Below the pieces are notes generated by a model. The model was not told the origin of the DNA. It saw only the letters and a list, made by a program, of their open reading frames with translations, and ran no database searches. Position numbers and translations under genes: made by a program. DNA of 24,544 nt from NCBI GenBank assembly GCA_018668195.1, contig JABITU010000046.1, positions 1 to 24,544 on the forward strand, in the 5' to 3' direction. Numbering within the stretch: the stretch's first letter is position 1; every line of letters begins with the position of its first letter. Below are positions 9,328 through 17,171 of the stretch, one piece after another. Source of the stretch: Tateyamaria sp. Lineage in GTDB: Bacteria > Pseudomonadota > Alphaproteobacteria > Rhodobacterales > Rhodobacteraceae.

Positions 9328-10752
9328 TCAGGACGGGTCGATCATGAAGCAGACGGCATTTCGTGCTTGCAACCTGCGACATGCAAGGTCGGCTACTTCG
9401 TGTGTCATACCTATGAAATTTGCATCGAACCCCTGAGGGCGCTGCACCACTTTGCGACGGCTGCCATCAAGCGAAGACATCTCGGTGAGGGCGGTTTGTA
9501 GCAGCACCTGCTCTGCCTTATACCTGCTCGGGTATCGACCAACATTTACGCCCCAGTGTCCTCCGCCAGAGGTGGTTGGTCTGATGATAATTGTTGAGTT
9601 CTGTTCGGTATTGGCAAGCACAATACTGCTGGGCCGTGCCTTGGGCCTGATAGTTGGTGCGACGATGGCAGGTGGGGGCGTATCTTGAGCGGCCTGAACG
9701 GCTGTATGGATGTCATTTGGCAAGACGGTGGGCGTGACCGGAGCCTTTACATCTAACACTATATCGGACTTGGTTTCGCTTGGGCGAAGTTTGGGGCGGT
9801 AGGAAACCTTGACAGCACTAATACGTAGAATGGACTTTCCGGCACTTTTGCTTGTGTTGTATTTGCCCGCAACAACGGTGTTCTCTGGTTGATAGGCTGC
9901 CTTGGAGGGTTTGCGTATCACCGCTTTGCTGGGAGCGCGACGAAAGCCCATATCTAGAAGTTCGGCTACCCTCGCATTACGTGACGCGGTAGATTTTCCG
10001 CCGAATACGGTTGCAATGACGCGCTCGTTACCGCGCTCTGCCGAAGCTACAAGGTTGAAGCCTGCCGCTCGAGTGTATCCGGTCTTAATGCCATCTGCAC
10101 CCTTGTAAGCTTTCAGCAAACGCCGGTTGGTATTATTAACTTTTCGCACGCCCGCGTCGGTCGATCTACGTGAGAAAAGATTGTAGTATTGTGGGTAATC
10201 ATAAATCATGTGGCGTCCGAGAATGGACATATCGCGCGCTGTGGACATGTGGCCCTTTTCGGTGAGGCCATGGGCATTCTTAAAAGTGGTGCGCGTCATG
10301 CCAAGCGACTTGGCCGTGCGATTCATACGACGTGCAAACGCAGCCTCTGAGCCAGAGAGTGCTTCGCCAATTGCGGTCGCGGCGTCATTGGCAGATTTAA
10401 CCGCAGCAGCACGAATCAAGTAGCGCAGCTTGATCCGCTGGCCTGCGCGCAGGCCCAGTTTTGAGGGTTGTTCGTTCGCGGAATGAGACGATATTTTGAC
10501 CTTGGTATCGAGTGATATTTCACCGCGCTCAACGGCCTGAAACACGATATAGAGGGTCATCATTTTGGTAAGTGATGCCGGGTGTAACCTGGTGTCCGCA
10601 TTGCGCGAATGCATGACCTCTCCGGTGCGGGCATCCATAACAACAGCCGCGTAAGGCGCGGCATAGACTGTCGTTGGAACAGAAAGAAAAAACCAAAATG
10701 CGGTAAATATAAAAAGCCCTAATCGGGCCGACTGCGCGCGTCGAACCTTCAC
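9328..10752 (-). CDS. D-alanyl-D-alanine carboxypeptidase (S11 family) with SPOR-like C-terminus
   Basis: This is a penicillin-binding protein of the DacA/DacC type that trims the terminal D-Ala from peptidoglycan stem peptides in the periplasm. The 474-residue precursor has a signal peptide (hydrophobic about 11-26, cleavage near YAA at 30-32), then the S11 active-site motifs SLTK at 60-63, SAN at 120-122 and KTG at 223-225. A long linker with Pro- and Lys-rich stretches (about 260-390) leads to a C-terminal segment (about 393-474, GGGHWGVNVGRYPSRYKAEQ...) that looks like a SPOR-type peptidoglycan-binding domain instead of the membrane-anchoring helix of E. coli DacA. Translation starts at a GTG with GGCAGG upstream. 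HAD hydrolase lies upstream on the same strand, 272 bases away. Confidence 0.9.
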   Translation of the reverse strand: MKVRRAQSARLGLFIFTAFWFFLSVPTTVYAAPYAAVVMDARTGEVMHSRNADTRLHPASLTKMMTLYIVFQAVERGEISLDTKVKISSHSANEQPSKLGLRAGQRIKLRYLIRAAAVKSANDAATAIGEALSGSEAAFARRMNRTAKSLGMTRTTFKNAHGLTEKGHMSTARDMSILGRHMIYDYPQYYNLFSRRSTDAGVRKVNNTNRRLLKAYKGADGIKTGYTRAAGFNLVASAERGNERVIATVFGGKSTASRNARVAELLDMGFRRAPSKAVIRKPSKAAYQPENTVVAGKYNTSKSAGKSILRISAVKVSYRPKLRPSETKSDIVLDVKAPVTPTVLPNDIHTAVQAAQDTPPPAIVAPTIRPKARPSSIVLANTEQNSTIIIRPTTSGGGHWGVNVGRYPSRYKAEQVLLQTALTEMSSLDGSRRKVVQRPQGFDANFIGMTHEVADLACRRLQARNAVCFMIDPS

Positions 10753-11024
10753 GATAAACCTGCCTATGTCTGCCTCTCGCCGCCGATTTTATCGACTGGC
10801 ATTTTATTTTATAGTCAGACATTAACACAGGACTGATTTTCGATAAAGCATTGATCTGCTTTGAGTTTCTGTTTTTTAGCAGGTTTAGATATCAACATAT
10901 TGTGGTGTGGGAGTTAAGGGTAGCTATATCGGCCATTCTGTGTGGATTGTGGCGGATGGTTTCTGAGCCAATGTCGTGCTTGGGCCTTTTCGATGTTTAT
11001 CAGTTTTCCTTTCGATCCACCGTT
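10753..11024. other. AT-rich spacer upstream of the carboxypeptidase gene
   Basis: This 272-base gap lies between two minus-strand genes and should hold the carboxypeptidase promoter. On the minus strand TATAAAAT (complement within 10801-10813) resembles a -10 region, but no good -35 lies at the right distance. A 66-codon frame on the + strand (10851-11051) has no ribosome-binding site and runs into the HAD gene, so I do not call it. No hairpin with a T tract is seen. Confidence 0.3.
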
Positions 11025-11723
11025 TCATGTCACTTGCCGAAGATGCTCTGAGAGTGCGCCCAAATCAGGGATTTCGGCATAGCGTGGGTGGTCATGAGGC
11101 GGCTGTGCTTCCTCGAAATCCCATTTAAGATCGTGCGGAACAAATACCCCAAACCCGCCCGCGTCGATCATCGGGAGAACATCTGATTTCATCGAATTTC
11201 CAATCATCATGCCCGCCGTGGCACCGCCAAAACTTTCAAAGATGCGCGCAAAGACATGCTGTTGTTTATCCGAGACAATTTCTATCCCATCAAACAGTTC
11301 GCCCAACCCTGATTGCGCCAGCTTACGCTCCTGATCCAGCAAATCACCCTTGGTGATCAACAGCACCGGGGCATGGACCTTGGCGGCCCGAACGGCGTCT
11401 TTGGCGTGGGGCAGCAGGTCAATGGGGTGTTGCAGCATATCCTGACCCGCCGCGATCAGATCGGCAATCACCTCACCAGGTACGCGCCTGTCGGTCACAT
11501 CCAAAGCAGTTTCTATCATCGACAAGACAAAACCCTTGATGCCAAATCCGTAGTGACGCAAGTTGCGCATCTCGGCTTGCATGAGGCGTGCATCAAGGTC
11601 ACGGGTATCAGCATATGGCTCTAAAAGTTCGGCAAATCGCTCTTGGGTCAGTTTAAAGAACCGTTCATTGTGCCACAGCGTATCGTCAGCATCGAACCCA
11701 ATTGCGCCAAGTGTTTGAGACAT
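11025..11723 (-). CDS. HAD-superfamily hydrolase
   Basis: This is a soluble phosphatase-like protein of 232 residues. HAD motif I is DADDT at 11-15 (nucleophile Asp11, acid/base Asp13), motif II is the Thr in LLITKGD at 121-127, a lysine at 153 may be motif III, and motif IV is GNSMKSD at 176-182. A helical cap lies between motifs I and II. The substrate cannot be deduced. The ATG at 11723 ([10 protein letters not shown]) is preferred to a TTG two codons upstream; the ribosome-binding site is weak (GGGTTGGGA). It is divergent from clpS across 78 bases. Confidence 0.88.
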   Translation of the reverse strand: MSQTLGAIGFDADDTLWHNERFFKLTQERFAELLEPYADTRDLDARLMQAEMRNLRHYGFGIKGFVLSMIETALDVTDRRVPGEVIADLIAAGQDMLQHPIDLLPHAKDAVRAAKVHAPVLLITKGDLLDQERKLAQSGLGELFDGIEIVSDKQQHVFARIFESFGGATAGMMIGNSMKSDVLPMIDAGGFGVFVPHDLKWDFEEAQPPHDHPRYAEIPDLGALSEHLRQVT

Positions 11724-11801
11724 TCCCAACCCAACCCTTTTCTAAACCGACCTAGACGTTATATACCAAGCACACATGGTAATCACAGGATTCTAGGTTT
11801 G

Positions 11802-12152
11802 ATGACGACAAAGTTGCATCCGTTCGTGCATATGATGGCCGGTTCGTCGAACGATAACGACACCGCTGTTGTTACCGACGTCAAGCCCAAGACAAAGCGC
11901 CCTCCTTTGTACAAAGTGCTTTTGCTGAATGACGATTTCACGCCGATGGAATTTGTTGTCCACGTTCTAGAGCGTTTTTTTGGCCTCAATCATGCGCAGG
12001 CTTTTGAGATCATGCTGACAGTCCACAAAAAAGGGTTGGCCGTTGTCGGTGTGTTCAGCCACGAAATCGCAGAGACAAAGGTTGCTCAGGTGATGGACTA
12101 TGCCCGCCGTCAACAGCACCCTTTACAGTGCACAATGGAAAAAGAAGAATAA
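11802..12152 (+). CDS. clpS: ATP-dependent Clp protease adaptor ClpS
   Basis: This small adaptor (116 residues) delivers N-degron substrates to the ClpA-ClpP protease. The core is typical: [20 protein letters not shown] (ClpA- and substrate-binding region), then [19 protein letters not shown]. The N-terminal tail of about 30 residues is variable and flexible, as in the family. The ATG at 11802 is chosen because AGG at 11795-11797 and the earlier ACAGGA precede it; ATGs at 11832 and 11835 would give a shorter tail but lack a site. The stop codon is immediately followed by the GTG of the methyltransferase gene. clpA is not within this window downstream. Confidence 0.93.
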   Translation: MTTKLHPFVHMMAGSSNDNDTAVVTDVKPKTKRPPLYKVLLLNDDFTPMEFVVHVLERFFGLNHAQAFEIMLTVHKKGLAVVGVFSHEIAETKVAQVMDYARRQQHPLQCTMEKEE

Positions 12153-13136
12153 GTGATCAGTGATCGCTTACCTTTAGCTCTTGATGCGGTGACGCTTGCT
12201 GGGGACGGTCGGATCGCCGTCTTGAATCCTGCGGTTGGCGCGGATCTTTCGACTTTGCCCAAGGCCAGAGTGGTTGTCGTGTCGCCACTCGCTACGGTTT
12301 GTTGCGCATTTGATCAGGCAGGGTACAGCGTGATGCCAGAAATGGCTGGAGAAGAACGTTTCGCAGCATCCATCATTTGCCTGCCGCGTGCACGTGATGA
12401 GGCACGTGCATTGATTGCCCGCTCAATGGTACAGACAGATGGGCTTGTGATTGTGGACGGGCAGAAAACCGAAGGCTCGGTTTCGATGCTCAGGGCGTTG
12501 CGCGCCCGGATCGAGGTCAGCCCCCCGATATCCAAGGCACATGGCAAGATTTATTGGGCGGATGGCGGCGCAGATTTTTCGGACTGGGCCATGGGGCCAA
12601 CGTTGCATCCGGGTGGATTTTGGACAGCTCCGGGAGTATTTTCTGCTGATAATGTCGACCCTGGATCAGCCTTGCTGGCGGATGCGCTGCCTGAGAAGAT
12701 GAGCGGCTCCGTGGTCGATTTGGGTGCGGGCTGGGGATATTTGTCTGCGCATATGCTGACCCGTGACGTGAAGGCAGTCCATCTGGTCGAGGCGCATGAC
12801 GTGGCGTTGCAATGCGCGTGCCATAATGTGACTGACCAGCGCGCAGAGTTTCATTGGGCGGATGCGACGCGTTGGGCCCCGCCGCACAAGGTCGACGCGG
12901 TGGTGACAAACCCGCCGTTTCACACGGGGCGGGCGGCTGACCCGTCATTGGGTCGGGCTTTTATCGTGGCAGCCGCGCGAATGCTTGCACCCCACGGCGC
13001 GCTGTGGATGGTCGCCAACCGTCATTTGCCCTACGAAGACACGCTGGCCACGCATTTCGCGAAAGTAGTTGATCTGGGCGGTGATGCACGGTTCAAATTG
13101 GTTCGGGCAGAACGGCCCAAGCGGGCGCGAGGATAA
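12153..13136 (+). CDS. RsmC-like class I SAM-dependent methyltransferase
   Basis: This 327-residue protein resembles RsmC/RsmD-type rRNA guanine-N2 methyltransferases. The N-terminal half (about 1-150) is a degenerate domain, as in RsmC. The C-terminal half has SAM motif I VVDLGAGWGYLS from residue 187 and motif IV NPPFH from 253, which fits N-methylation of a base amino group. The likely target, 16S rRNA G1207, is inferred from the E. coli enzyme. The start is a GTG placed directly after the clpS stop, with the purine-rich end of clpS (AAAAGAAGAA) as ribosome-binding site, so translation may be coupled. The SDR gene follows after three bases. Confidence 0.85.
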   Translation: MISDRLPLALDAVTLAGDGRIAVLNPAVGADLSTLPKARVVVVSPLATVCCAFDQAGYSVMPEMAGEERFAASIICLPRARDEARALIARSMVQTDGLVIVDGQKTEGSVSMLRALRARIEVSPPISKAHGKIYWADGGADFSDWAMGPTLHPGGFWTAPGVFSADNVDPGSALLADALPEKMSGSVVDLGAGWGYLSAHMLTRDVKAVHLVEAHDVALQCACHNVTDQRAEFHWADATRWAPPHKVDAVVTNPPFHTGRAADPSLGRAFIVAAARMLAPHGALWMVANRHLPYEDTLATHFAKVVDLGGDARFKLVRAERPKRARG

Positions 13137-13139
13137 AAA

Positions 13140-13943
13140 ATGGCATTTTCGATAAGTGGCAAGACTGCGATCGTTACCGGTGCGGCTAATGGCATCGGAT
13201 TGGCTGTTGCGCGCACCTTTGCGGATCGGGGCGCCAATGTGATGTGTGCCGACATGGATGAAAAGCGGCTGATTCATGAATTGGGCGATGTCACGGATGA
13301 GGGTAACATTCGTTATTTCGCGGGTGATCTGCGCCAGCGATTGACGATTGCAAATCTTGTATCGGCCACGATTGATGCATTCGATGAGGTGGACATTTTG
13401 GTGAATGCATCGCGTCAGGTGATGGAAACCGACGCCCTTGATCCCGAAGATACTTCGGTTGAGCAACTGTTAGAACAGAATTTGATGACTGCCTTGCGCC
13501 TGAGCCAACAGGTTGCGCGACGGATGATCAAACAGTCTGAAAACCGGCCTGAAGGTGCGCCTGCTGGTTCCATCGTCAATCTCAGTTCCATCGCTGCACA
13601 TCAGACCAGGCCAGAGCTGCTGGGGTACTCCATCGCCTCTGCTGGCCTTGAACAGATGACCCGGTCAATCGCTCTGGCTTTGGCACCACACCGCATTCGT
13701 GTGAATGCAGTGGCCTTTGGATCGGTCATGTCAGCATCCCTCAAATCATCGATCGCGGATCGTCCAGAATGGCGCGAGGAGATTGAAGGTCACACGCCCT
13801 TGCAACGTATTGCCAGCCCTACAGAGCTTGTCGATGCGGTTCAGTTTCTTGCCTCTGAAGGGTCTGGGTTTGTCACTGGTGATGTTCTTACAGTTGATGG
13901 TGGGCGCAGCCTGCTTGATCCGGTGGCAAGCCCTGCGCACTGA
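13140..13943 (+). CDS. SDR-fold protein lacking the catalytic lysine
   Basis: This 267-residue protein has the short-chain dehydrogenase/reductase fold. The nucleotide-binding motif TGAANGIG is at 13-20, a serine at 150 (LSS) and a tyrosine at 163 sit at the usual distance, and the C terminus has the typical GFVTGDVLTVDGG. However, the YxxxK motif reads YSIAS, so the lysine is replaced by Ser167. The NNAG motif is also altered, to NASR at 89-92. Catalysis would need another mechanism, or the protein may serve a non-catalytic role. It follows the methyltransferase gene by three bases, so it is part of the clpS-led operon. The substrate is unknown. A GC-rich spacer of 71 bases separates it from hemF. 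Confidence 0.88.
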   Translation: MAFSISGKTAIVTGAANGIGLAVARTFADRGANVMCADMDEKRLIHELGDVTDEGNIRYFAGDLRQRLTIANLVSATIDAFDEVDILVNASRQVMETDALDPEDTSVEQLLEQNLMTALRLSQQVARRMIKQSENRPEGAPAGSIVNLSSIAAHQTRPELLGYSIASAGLEQMTRSIALALAPHRIRVNAVAFGSVMSASLKSSIADRPEWREEIEGHTPLQRIASPTELVDAVQFLASEGSGFVTGDVLTVDGGRSLLDPVASPAH

Positions 13944-13990
13944 TCTGACCAATTTGGACTTGGCCCCGTGGCCTGAGCTGGGTAGAAAAG

Positions 13991-14008
13991 TGTAAACCTA
14001 GCAGGACA
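13991..14008. promoter_or_regulatory. Weak PpsR/CrtJ-type match at the hemF start
   Basis: TGTAAACCTAGCAGGACA fits TGT-N12-ACA and overlaps the hemF ribosome-binding site AGGA (14003-14006). The halves are not otherwise symmetrical. A pattern with six fixed bases should occur several times by chance in a window of this size, so the site gains weight only from its position before a haem gene and from the stronger site at 17122-17139. Confidence 0.25.
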
Positions 14009-14014
14009 GTGCGC

Positions 14015-14908
14015 ATGACAGAACAGTTCGACACTCAAAAGGCCCGCGCGTCGGCGTGGTTCCGGCAGTTGCGAGATGACATCGTTGCATCGTTCGAACG
14101 GCTCGAGGCTGACCACAGGGTTGGACCGATGTCAGAGGCGGCCGCGGGAAAGTTCGAAATCACCGAGACCAAGCGCAAGTCTGACGATGGATCGGATGCT
14201 GGCGGTGGTCTGATGAGCGTCATGCGCGGCGGGCGGGTGTTCGAAAAGGTTGGCGTGAATATATCTACCGTATATGGCACTTTGGGCGAACGGGCACAAA
14301 ATGCGATGGCCGCACGCAAGGGCATTCCGGGGATGAAGGATGATCCGAGGTTTTGGGCGGCGGGGATATCATTGGTCGCACACATGCAGAATCCGCATTG
14401 CCCGGCTGTGCACATGAACACACGCATGTTCTGGACACCGCATGCGTGGTGGTTTGGCGGTGGGTCAGATCTGAACCCGTGCCTGGAATACGCCGAAGAC
14501 ACGGCGCATTTTCATGAAACGCAGCAAAAGTATCTCGATCCACACGGAGCAAATCTTTACCCTCGGCTCAAAGATTGGGCGGATGAGTATTTCTTTATTC
14601 CGCATCGTGGCCGGGCGCGGGGCGTTGGGGGCATTTTCATGGATGACCATTGCACCGGCGATTGGGAGGCGGATTTCGCGCTGACGCAGGACATCGGCCG
14701 TGCCTTTGTGCCTGCCTATGTGCCTTTGGTGGAAAAGCACAGGGCGCAGGATTGGTCAGAGGCGGACAAGGATGCGCAGCTTGTGCATCGGGGTCTCTAT
14801 GCCGAATACAATCTGGTCTATGATCGTGGCACCAAGTTTGGGCTTGAGACGGGCCATGATGCAAATGCAGTCTTGATGAGCTTGCCGCCGCTGGCCAAGT
14901 GGGTCTAG
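14015..14908 (+). CDS. hemF: Oxygen-dependent coproporphyrinogen III oxidase
   Basis: HemF oxidatively decarboxylates coproporphyrinogen III to protoporphyrinogen IX using O2, in the aerobic haem pathway. The 297-residue protein carries the family blocks GGGLMSVMRGGRVFEKVGVN, NPHCPAVHMNTR (His133 region), WWFGGGSDLNP, FIPHRGRARGVGGIFMDD, HRGLYAEYNLVYDRGTKFGL and the final MSLPPLAKW. It stops right after that last block; E. coli HemF has about 20 more residues, but I believe alphaproteobacterial HemF commonly ends here. The ATG at 14015 is used since AGGA at 14003-14006 is eight bases away; a GTG at 14009 is closer than normal. Aerobic HemF next to hemC/hemE fits a coordinated tetrapyrrole region. 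Confidence 0.95.
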   Translation: MTEQFDTQKARASAWFRQLRDDIVASFERLEADHRVGPMSEAAAGKFEITETKRKSDDGSDAGGGLMSVMRGGRVFEKVGVNISTVYGTLGERAQNAMAARKGIPGMKDDPRFWAAGISLVAHMQNPHCPAVHMNTRMFWTPHAWWFGGGSDLNPCLEYAEDTAHFHETQQKYLDPHGANLYPRLKDWADEYFFIPHRGRARGVGGIFMDDHCTGDWEADFALTQDIGRAFVPAYVPLVEKHRAQDWSEADKDAQLVHRGLYAEYNLVYDRGTKFGLETGHDANAVLMSLPPLAKWV

Positions 14909-15147
14909 CTGAAAAGTGACCAAGTTTCGGGATGATTTGGAAAAGTTGTGAAATGTGCGAGGGATGTGTTGATCGGTTGATCTCCGGTCTACAGCGTTTG
15001 ACGATATAATTAAAACATCGAACATCATCTAACGTGTTGAAGTTTCTCATTTCAGGCAGCGTTAGGTGACTCTAGTTTTTAGCATAAGGCTATAAGTACT
15101 CTAAAGCTTGAGCGCTGCGCGATTGTCTTTGGGCGTTAGCAATCCGG
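14909..15147. other. Spacer between convergent hemF and desaturase genes
   Basis: No gene is recognised in these 239 bases. An exact TATAAT lies at 15005-15010, but no -35 is found at 16-18 bases. An inverted repeat GGCGTTA (15132-15138) / TAACGCC (15149-15155) spans the desaturase stop codon and could form a hairpin at the end of that transcript, but no T tract follows. A small RNA here cannot be excluded or supported. Confidence 0.3.
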
Positions 15148-16086
15148 TTAACGCCATCCGGCTTCAGCTAAAGCTGTCCGATAGTTCGGAGCAATGTTCA
15201 TGTGCCCACCCAATCCTTGTTCCAACAAAAGAGCGTGAAGCTTCGGCAAACGCCAGCAAGGTACATGCATGATCATGTGATGCTCAAGGTGATAGTTCAC
15301 CCAGTAGGGTGCGACAAAGGCGCGTGCGATTGGCCCAGCTAGCGTGGTGCGCACGTTTTTTAGCGAGTCCTGTGAAACCTCGGTTGCGCCGTGTTCGGCG
15401 ATATTTCGCACACGTAGCACGAACTGAAACCATGTGAGATATGGAACGATCCAGAATGCGATGCCCCACCACCACTCACCCACTATGCTGATAAACGCTG
15501 CAATACCGAGGAAAACAGGAAATGCGGTAAAGATCGTGTTGGATTTGAACGACTGCGCTGCATTTGTGTTCGCTGCCTCAATGGCATCATGGTCACCAGC
15601 CAACCGAATAAAGGTTGTGATTTGGCCTGCCAGTTGCTTTATCCCCGTCTGGCCCGTCAGATCGCGCAGAAACTTTCGGCGCAGTGACGCACGACTGGTT
15701 GGAAAGTTCTGTGACAAAACAAGGTCCGGGTCCTTGTCCGTCTGGGTAAACCGGTGATGTGTCAGGTGATAATGCCGGTACGCCTTGAGGTCCGCCATGA
15801 TGGGCCAGCCGCAAACCCAGGTGCCGATCCATTCGTTTAAAGCAGGCGTTTTGAAAAGCGCGTTATGGGCGGCATCGTGCATCAGGATCGCCAGCCCAAG
15901 TTGACGAGATCCAATCAGCAGGACGGCCAGCAGCGCTGTGAGCGGGTTTGGCCAAAGCGCATGCAGGGCAATCGCGGCGGCAATAACGCCCCAACAATGC
16001 AGCACCAAAAGAGCGCCTGCGACATCGGACCGTGCTGCCAGACGCCTGATGTCTTGCGACTCAAGATATGCCTTGCCGGGTGTCAT
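15148..16086 (-). CDS. Membrane fatty acid desaturase
   Basis: This is a di-iron integral-membrane desaturase or hydroxylase of the FA_desaturase family. The 312-residue protein has hydrophobic segments (about 22-44, 48-68, 185-220) and three histidine boxes: HDAAH at 70-74, HLTHH at 107-111 and HLEHH at 266-270, plus another His in RNIAEHGA at 232. These ligands are complete, so the enzyme should be active. The substrate may be a membrane lipid acyl chain, but related enzymes act on other lipids or carotenoids, and the sequence does not decide. The start is fixed by a perfect AGGAGG (complement at 16095-16100) eight bases upstream. It lies 72 bases downstream of hemC on the same strand. Confidence 0.88.
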   Translation of the reverse strand: MTPGKAYLESQDIRRLAARSDVAGALLVLHCWGVIAAAIALHALWPNPLTALLAVLLIGSRQLGLAILMHDAAHNALFKTPALNEWIGTWVCGWPIMADLKAYRHYHLTHHRFTQTDKDPDLVLSQNFPTSRASLRRKFLRDLTGQTGIKQLAGQITTFIRLAGDHDAIEAANTNAAQSFKSNTIFTAFPVFLGIAAFISIVGEWWWGIAFWIVPYLTWFQFVLRVRNIAEHGATEVSQDSLKNVRTTLAGPIARAFVAPYWVNYHLEHHMIMHVPCWRLPKLHALLLEQGLGGHMNIAPNYRTALAEAGWR

Positions 16087-16158
16087 ATGCGAAGCCTCCT
16101 GACCAAAGCGTGCACCAAGCGCCTCGGGACGGTCAAGTGCGGTGCAGCGGCAGCGGCT

Positions 16159-17103
16159 TCAATGCCAATCGAAAAAGCTGGGGCCGGCGCGTTTCAGCAA
16201 TTCTTGAGCAAGGTCGATGCCAAGAGCAGGGCCGTCAGATATTGCGCCACTGCGCGTGGCCAGCAACGCATCTGATCCATCGGGGCGCAGCACTTCGCCC
16301 ACCAGCGTCACGGTGTTGCCCGCCAATGTTGCAAGACCTGCGATCGGCGTTTCGCATGATCCGTCCAGGGTCAGCAGAAAGCTGCGCTCAGCAGCGAGTC
16401 GCTGTCCCGTAGGGGTGTCGTGGATCGTGGCAAGCAATTCGGCCGTATTGCTGTCGTCCATACGGCGTTCTATGCCAATGGCCCCCTGCGCCACGGCTGG
16501 CAGCATATCATCGGTGGCGACCGGCGTGGCAGGAACGTCATTCATGGACAATCGGTTCAGTCCGGCGCAAGCGAGGAACGTGCATTCAGCAACGCCATCG
16601 GCCAGCTTTTTCAATCGGGTTTGCACGTTGCCGCGAAATTCCACCACGTTGAGGTCGGGACGCTTGTGCAGCAACTGCGCGCGCCTACGCAGTGACGACG
16701 TGCCAACCACCGCGCCCGGTGCCAGGTCGGTCAGGCCTGACAGGGTGGGCGAAACAAAAGCATCGCGCACATCTTCGCGCGGCAAATACGTGTCGAGAAT
16801 CAGTCCATCCGGTTGAATGGTCGGCATATCCTTCATTGAATGAACGGCGATATCGATCTTGCCTGATAACAGGTCTTCTTCGATCTCTCGGGTAAACAGC
16901 CCTTTGCCGCCAATATCCTTGAGCGGGCGATCCTGAATGGCATCGCCTGTGACCTTGATTATCACGATTTCAAAGGCGTTATCCGGCAGGTTAAACGCTG
17001 CCCCCAAACGCCTGCGGGTTTCATATGCCTGCGCCAGAGCCAGGGGCGAGCCACGCGTGCCGATCTTCAGCGGCGCGGTTGAATTTGGAAGTCGCACTGT
17101 CAT
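16159..17103 (-). CDS. hemC: Hydroxymethylbilane synthase (porphobilinogen deaminase)
   Basis: HemC polymerises four porphobilinogen molecules into hydroxymethylbilane. The 314-residue protein shows [13 protein letters not shown] near the N terminus, [54 protein letters not shown] and the dipyrromethane-cofactor cysteine in [11 protein letters not shown] (Cys250). The ATG at 17103 (MTVRLPNS) is chosen over an in-frame TTG at 17127; the site upstream is weak (AAAAGAT). The gene is divergent from hemE, with only 68 bases between start codons and a PpsR-like palindrome in that gap. Confidence 0.95.
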   Translation of the reverse strand: MTVRLPNSTAPLKIGTRGSPLALAQAYETRRRLGAAFNLPDNAFEIVIIKVTGDAIQDRPLKDIGGKGLFTREIEEDLLSGKIDIAVHSMKDMPTIQPDGLILDTYLPREDVRDAFVSPTLSGLTDLAPGAVVGTSSLRRRAQLLHKRPDLNVVEFRGNVQTRLKKLADGVAECTFLACAGLNRLSMNDVPATPVATDDMLPAVAQGAIGIERRMDDSNTAELLATIHDTPTGQRLAAERSFLLTLDGSCETPIAGLATLAGNTVTLVGEVLRPDGSDALLATRSGAISDGPALGIDLAQELLKRAGPSFFDWH

Positions 17104-17121
17104 GGGTTTATCTTTTAGATG

Positions 17122-17139
17122 TGTCAACTTATCCTGACA
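17122..17139. promoter_or_regulatory. PpsR/CrtJ-like operator between hemC and hemE
   Basis: TGTCAACTTATCCTGACA matches TGT-N12-ACA and is a TGTCA-N8-TGACA inverted repeat. PpsR/CrtJ is the aerobic repressor of photosynthesis and tetrapyrrole genes in Rhodobacter and relatives, and binds this pattern; hem genes are among its known targets. On the minus strand the site overlaps TTGTCA, which lies 17 bases before TAAAAG and could be the hemC promoter. The regulator gene is not in the window. Confidence 0.6.
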
Positions 17140-17171
17140 ACTGTAAACGACCAGATAAAGGCCAAGCCACG

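Noticed and set aside
10851..11051. 66-codon open frame on the + strand between the HAD and carboxypeptidase genes
   Set aside because: It has no ribosome-binding site, unusual composition rich in Phe, Ser and Arg, and overlaps the end of the HAD gene.
14837..14908. HemF seemed truncated, ending right after MSLPPLAKW
   Set aside because: E. coli HemF runs about 20 residues further, but as far as I know alphaproteobacterial HemF proteins commonly end at this block, and all catalytic blocks are present, so I do not read it as a broken gene.
14963..14983. Possible FNR-type site TTGATCGGTTGATC
   Set aside because: The second half should read ATCAA for TTGAT-N4-ATCAA; here it is a direct repeat of TTGATC, so it does not fit.
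17025..17171. N-terminal extension of hemE into the hemC coding region
   Set aside because: The extra residues overlap hemC in antisense, lack a ribosome-binding site and are not part of the HemE family; the ATG at 17172 is preferred.
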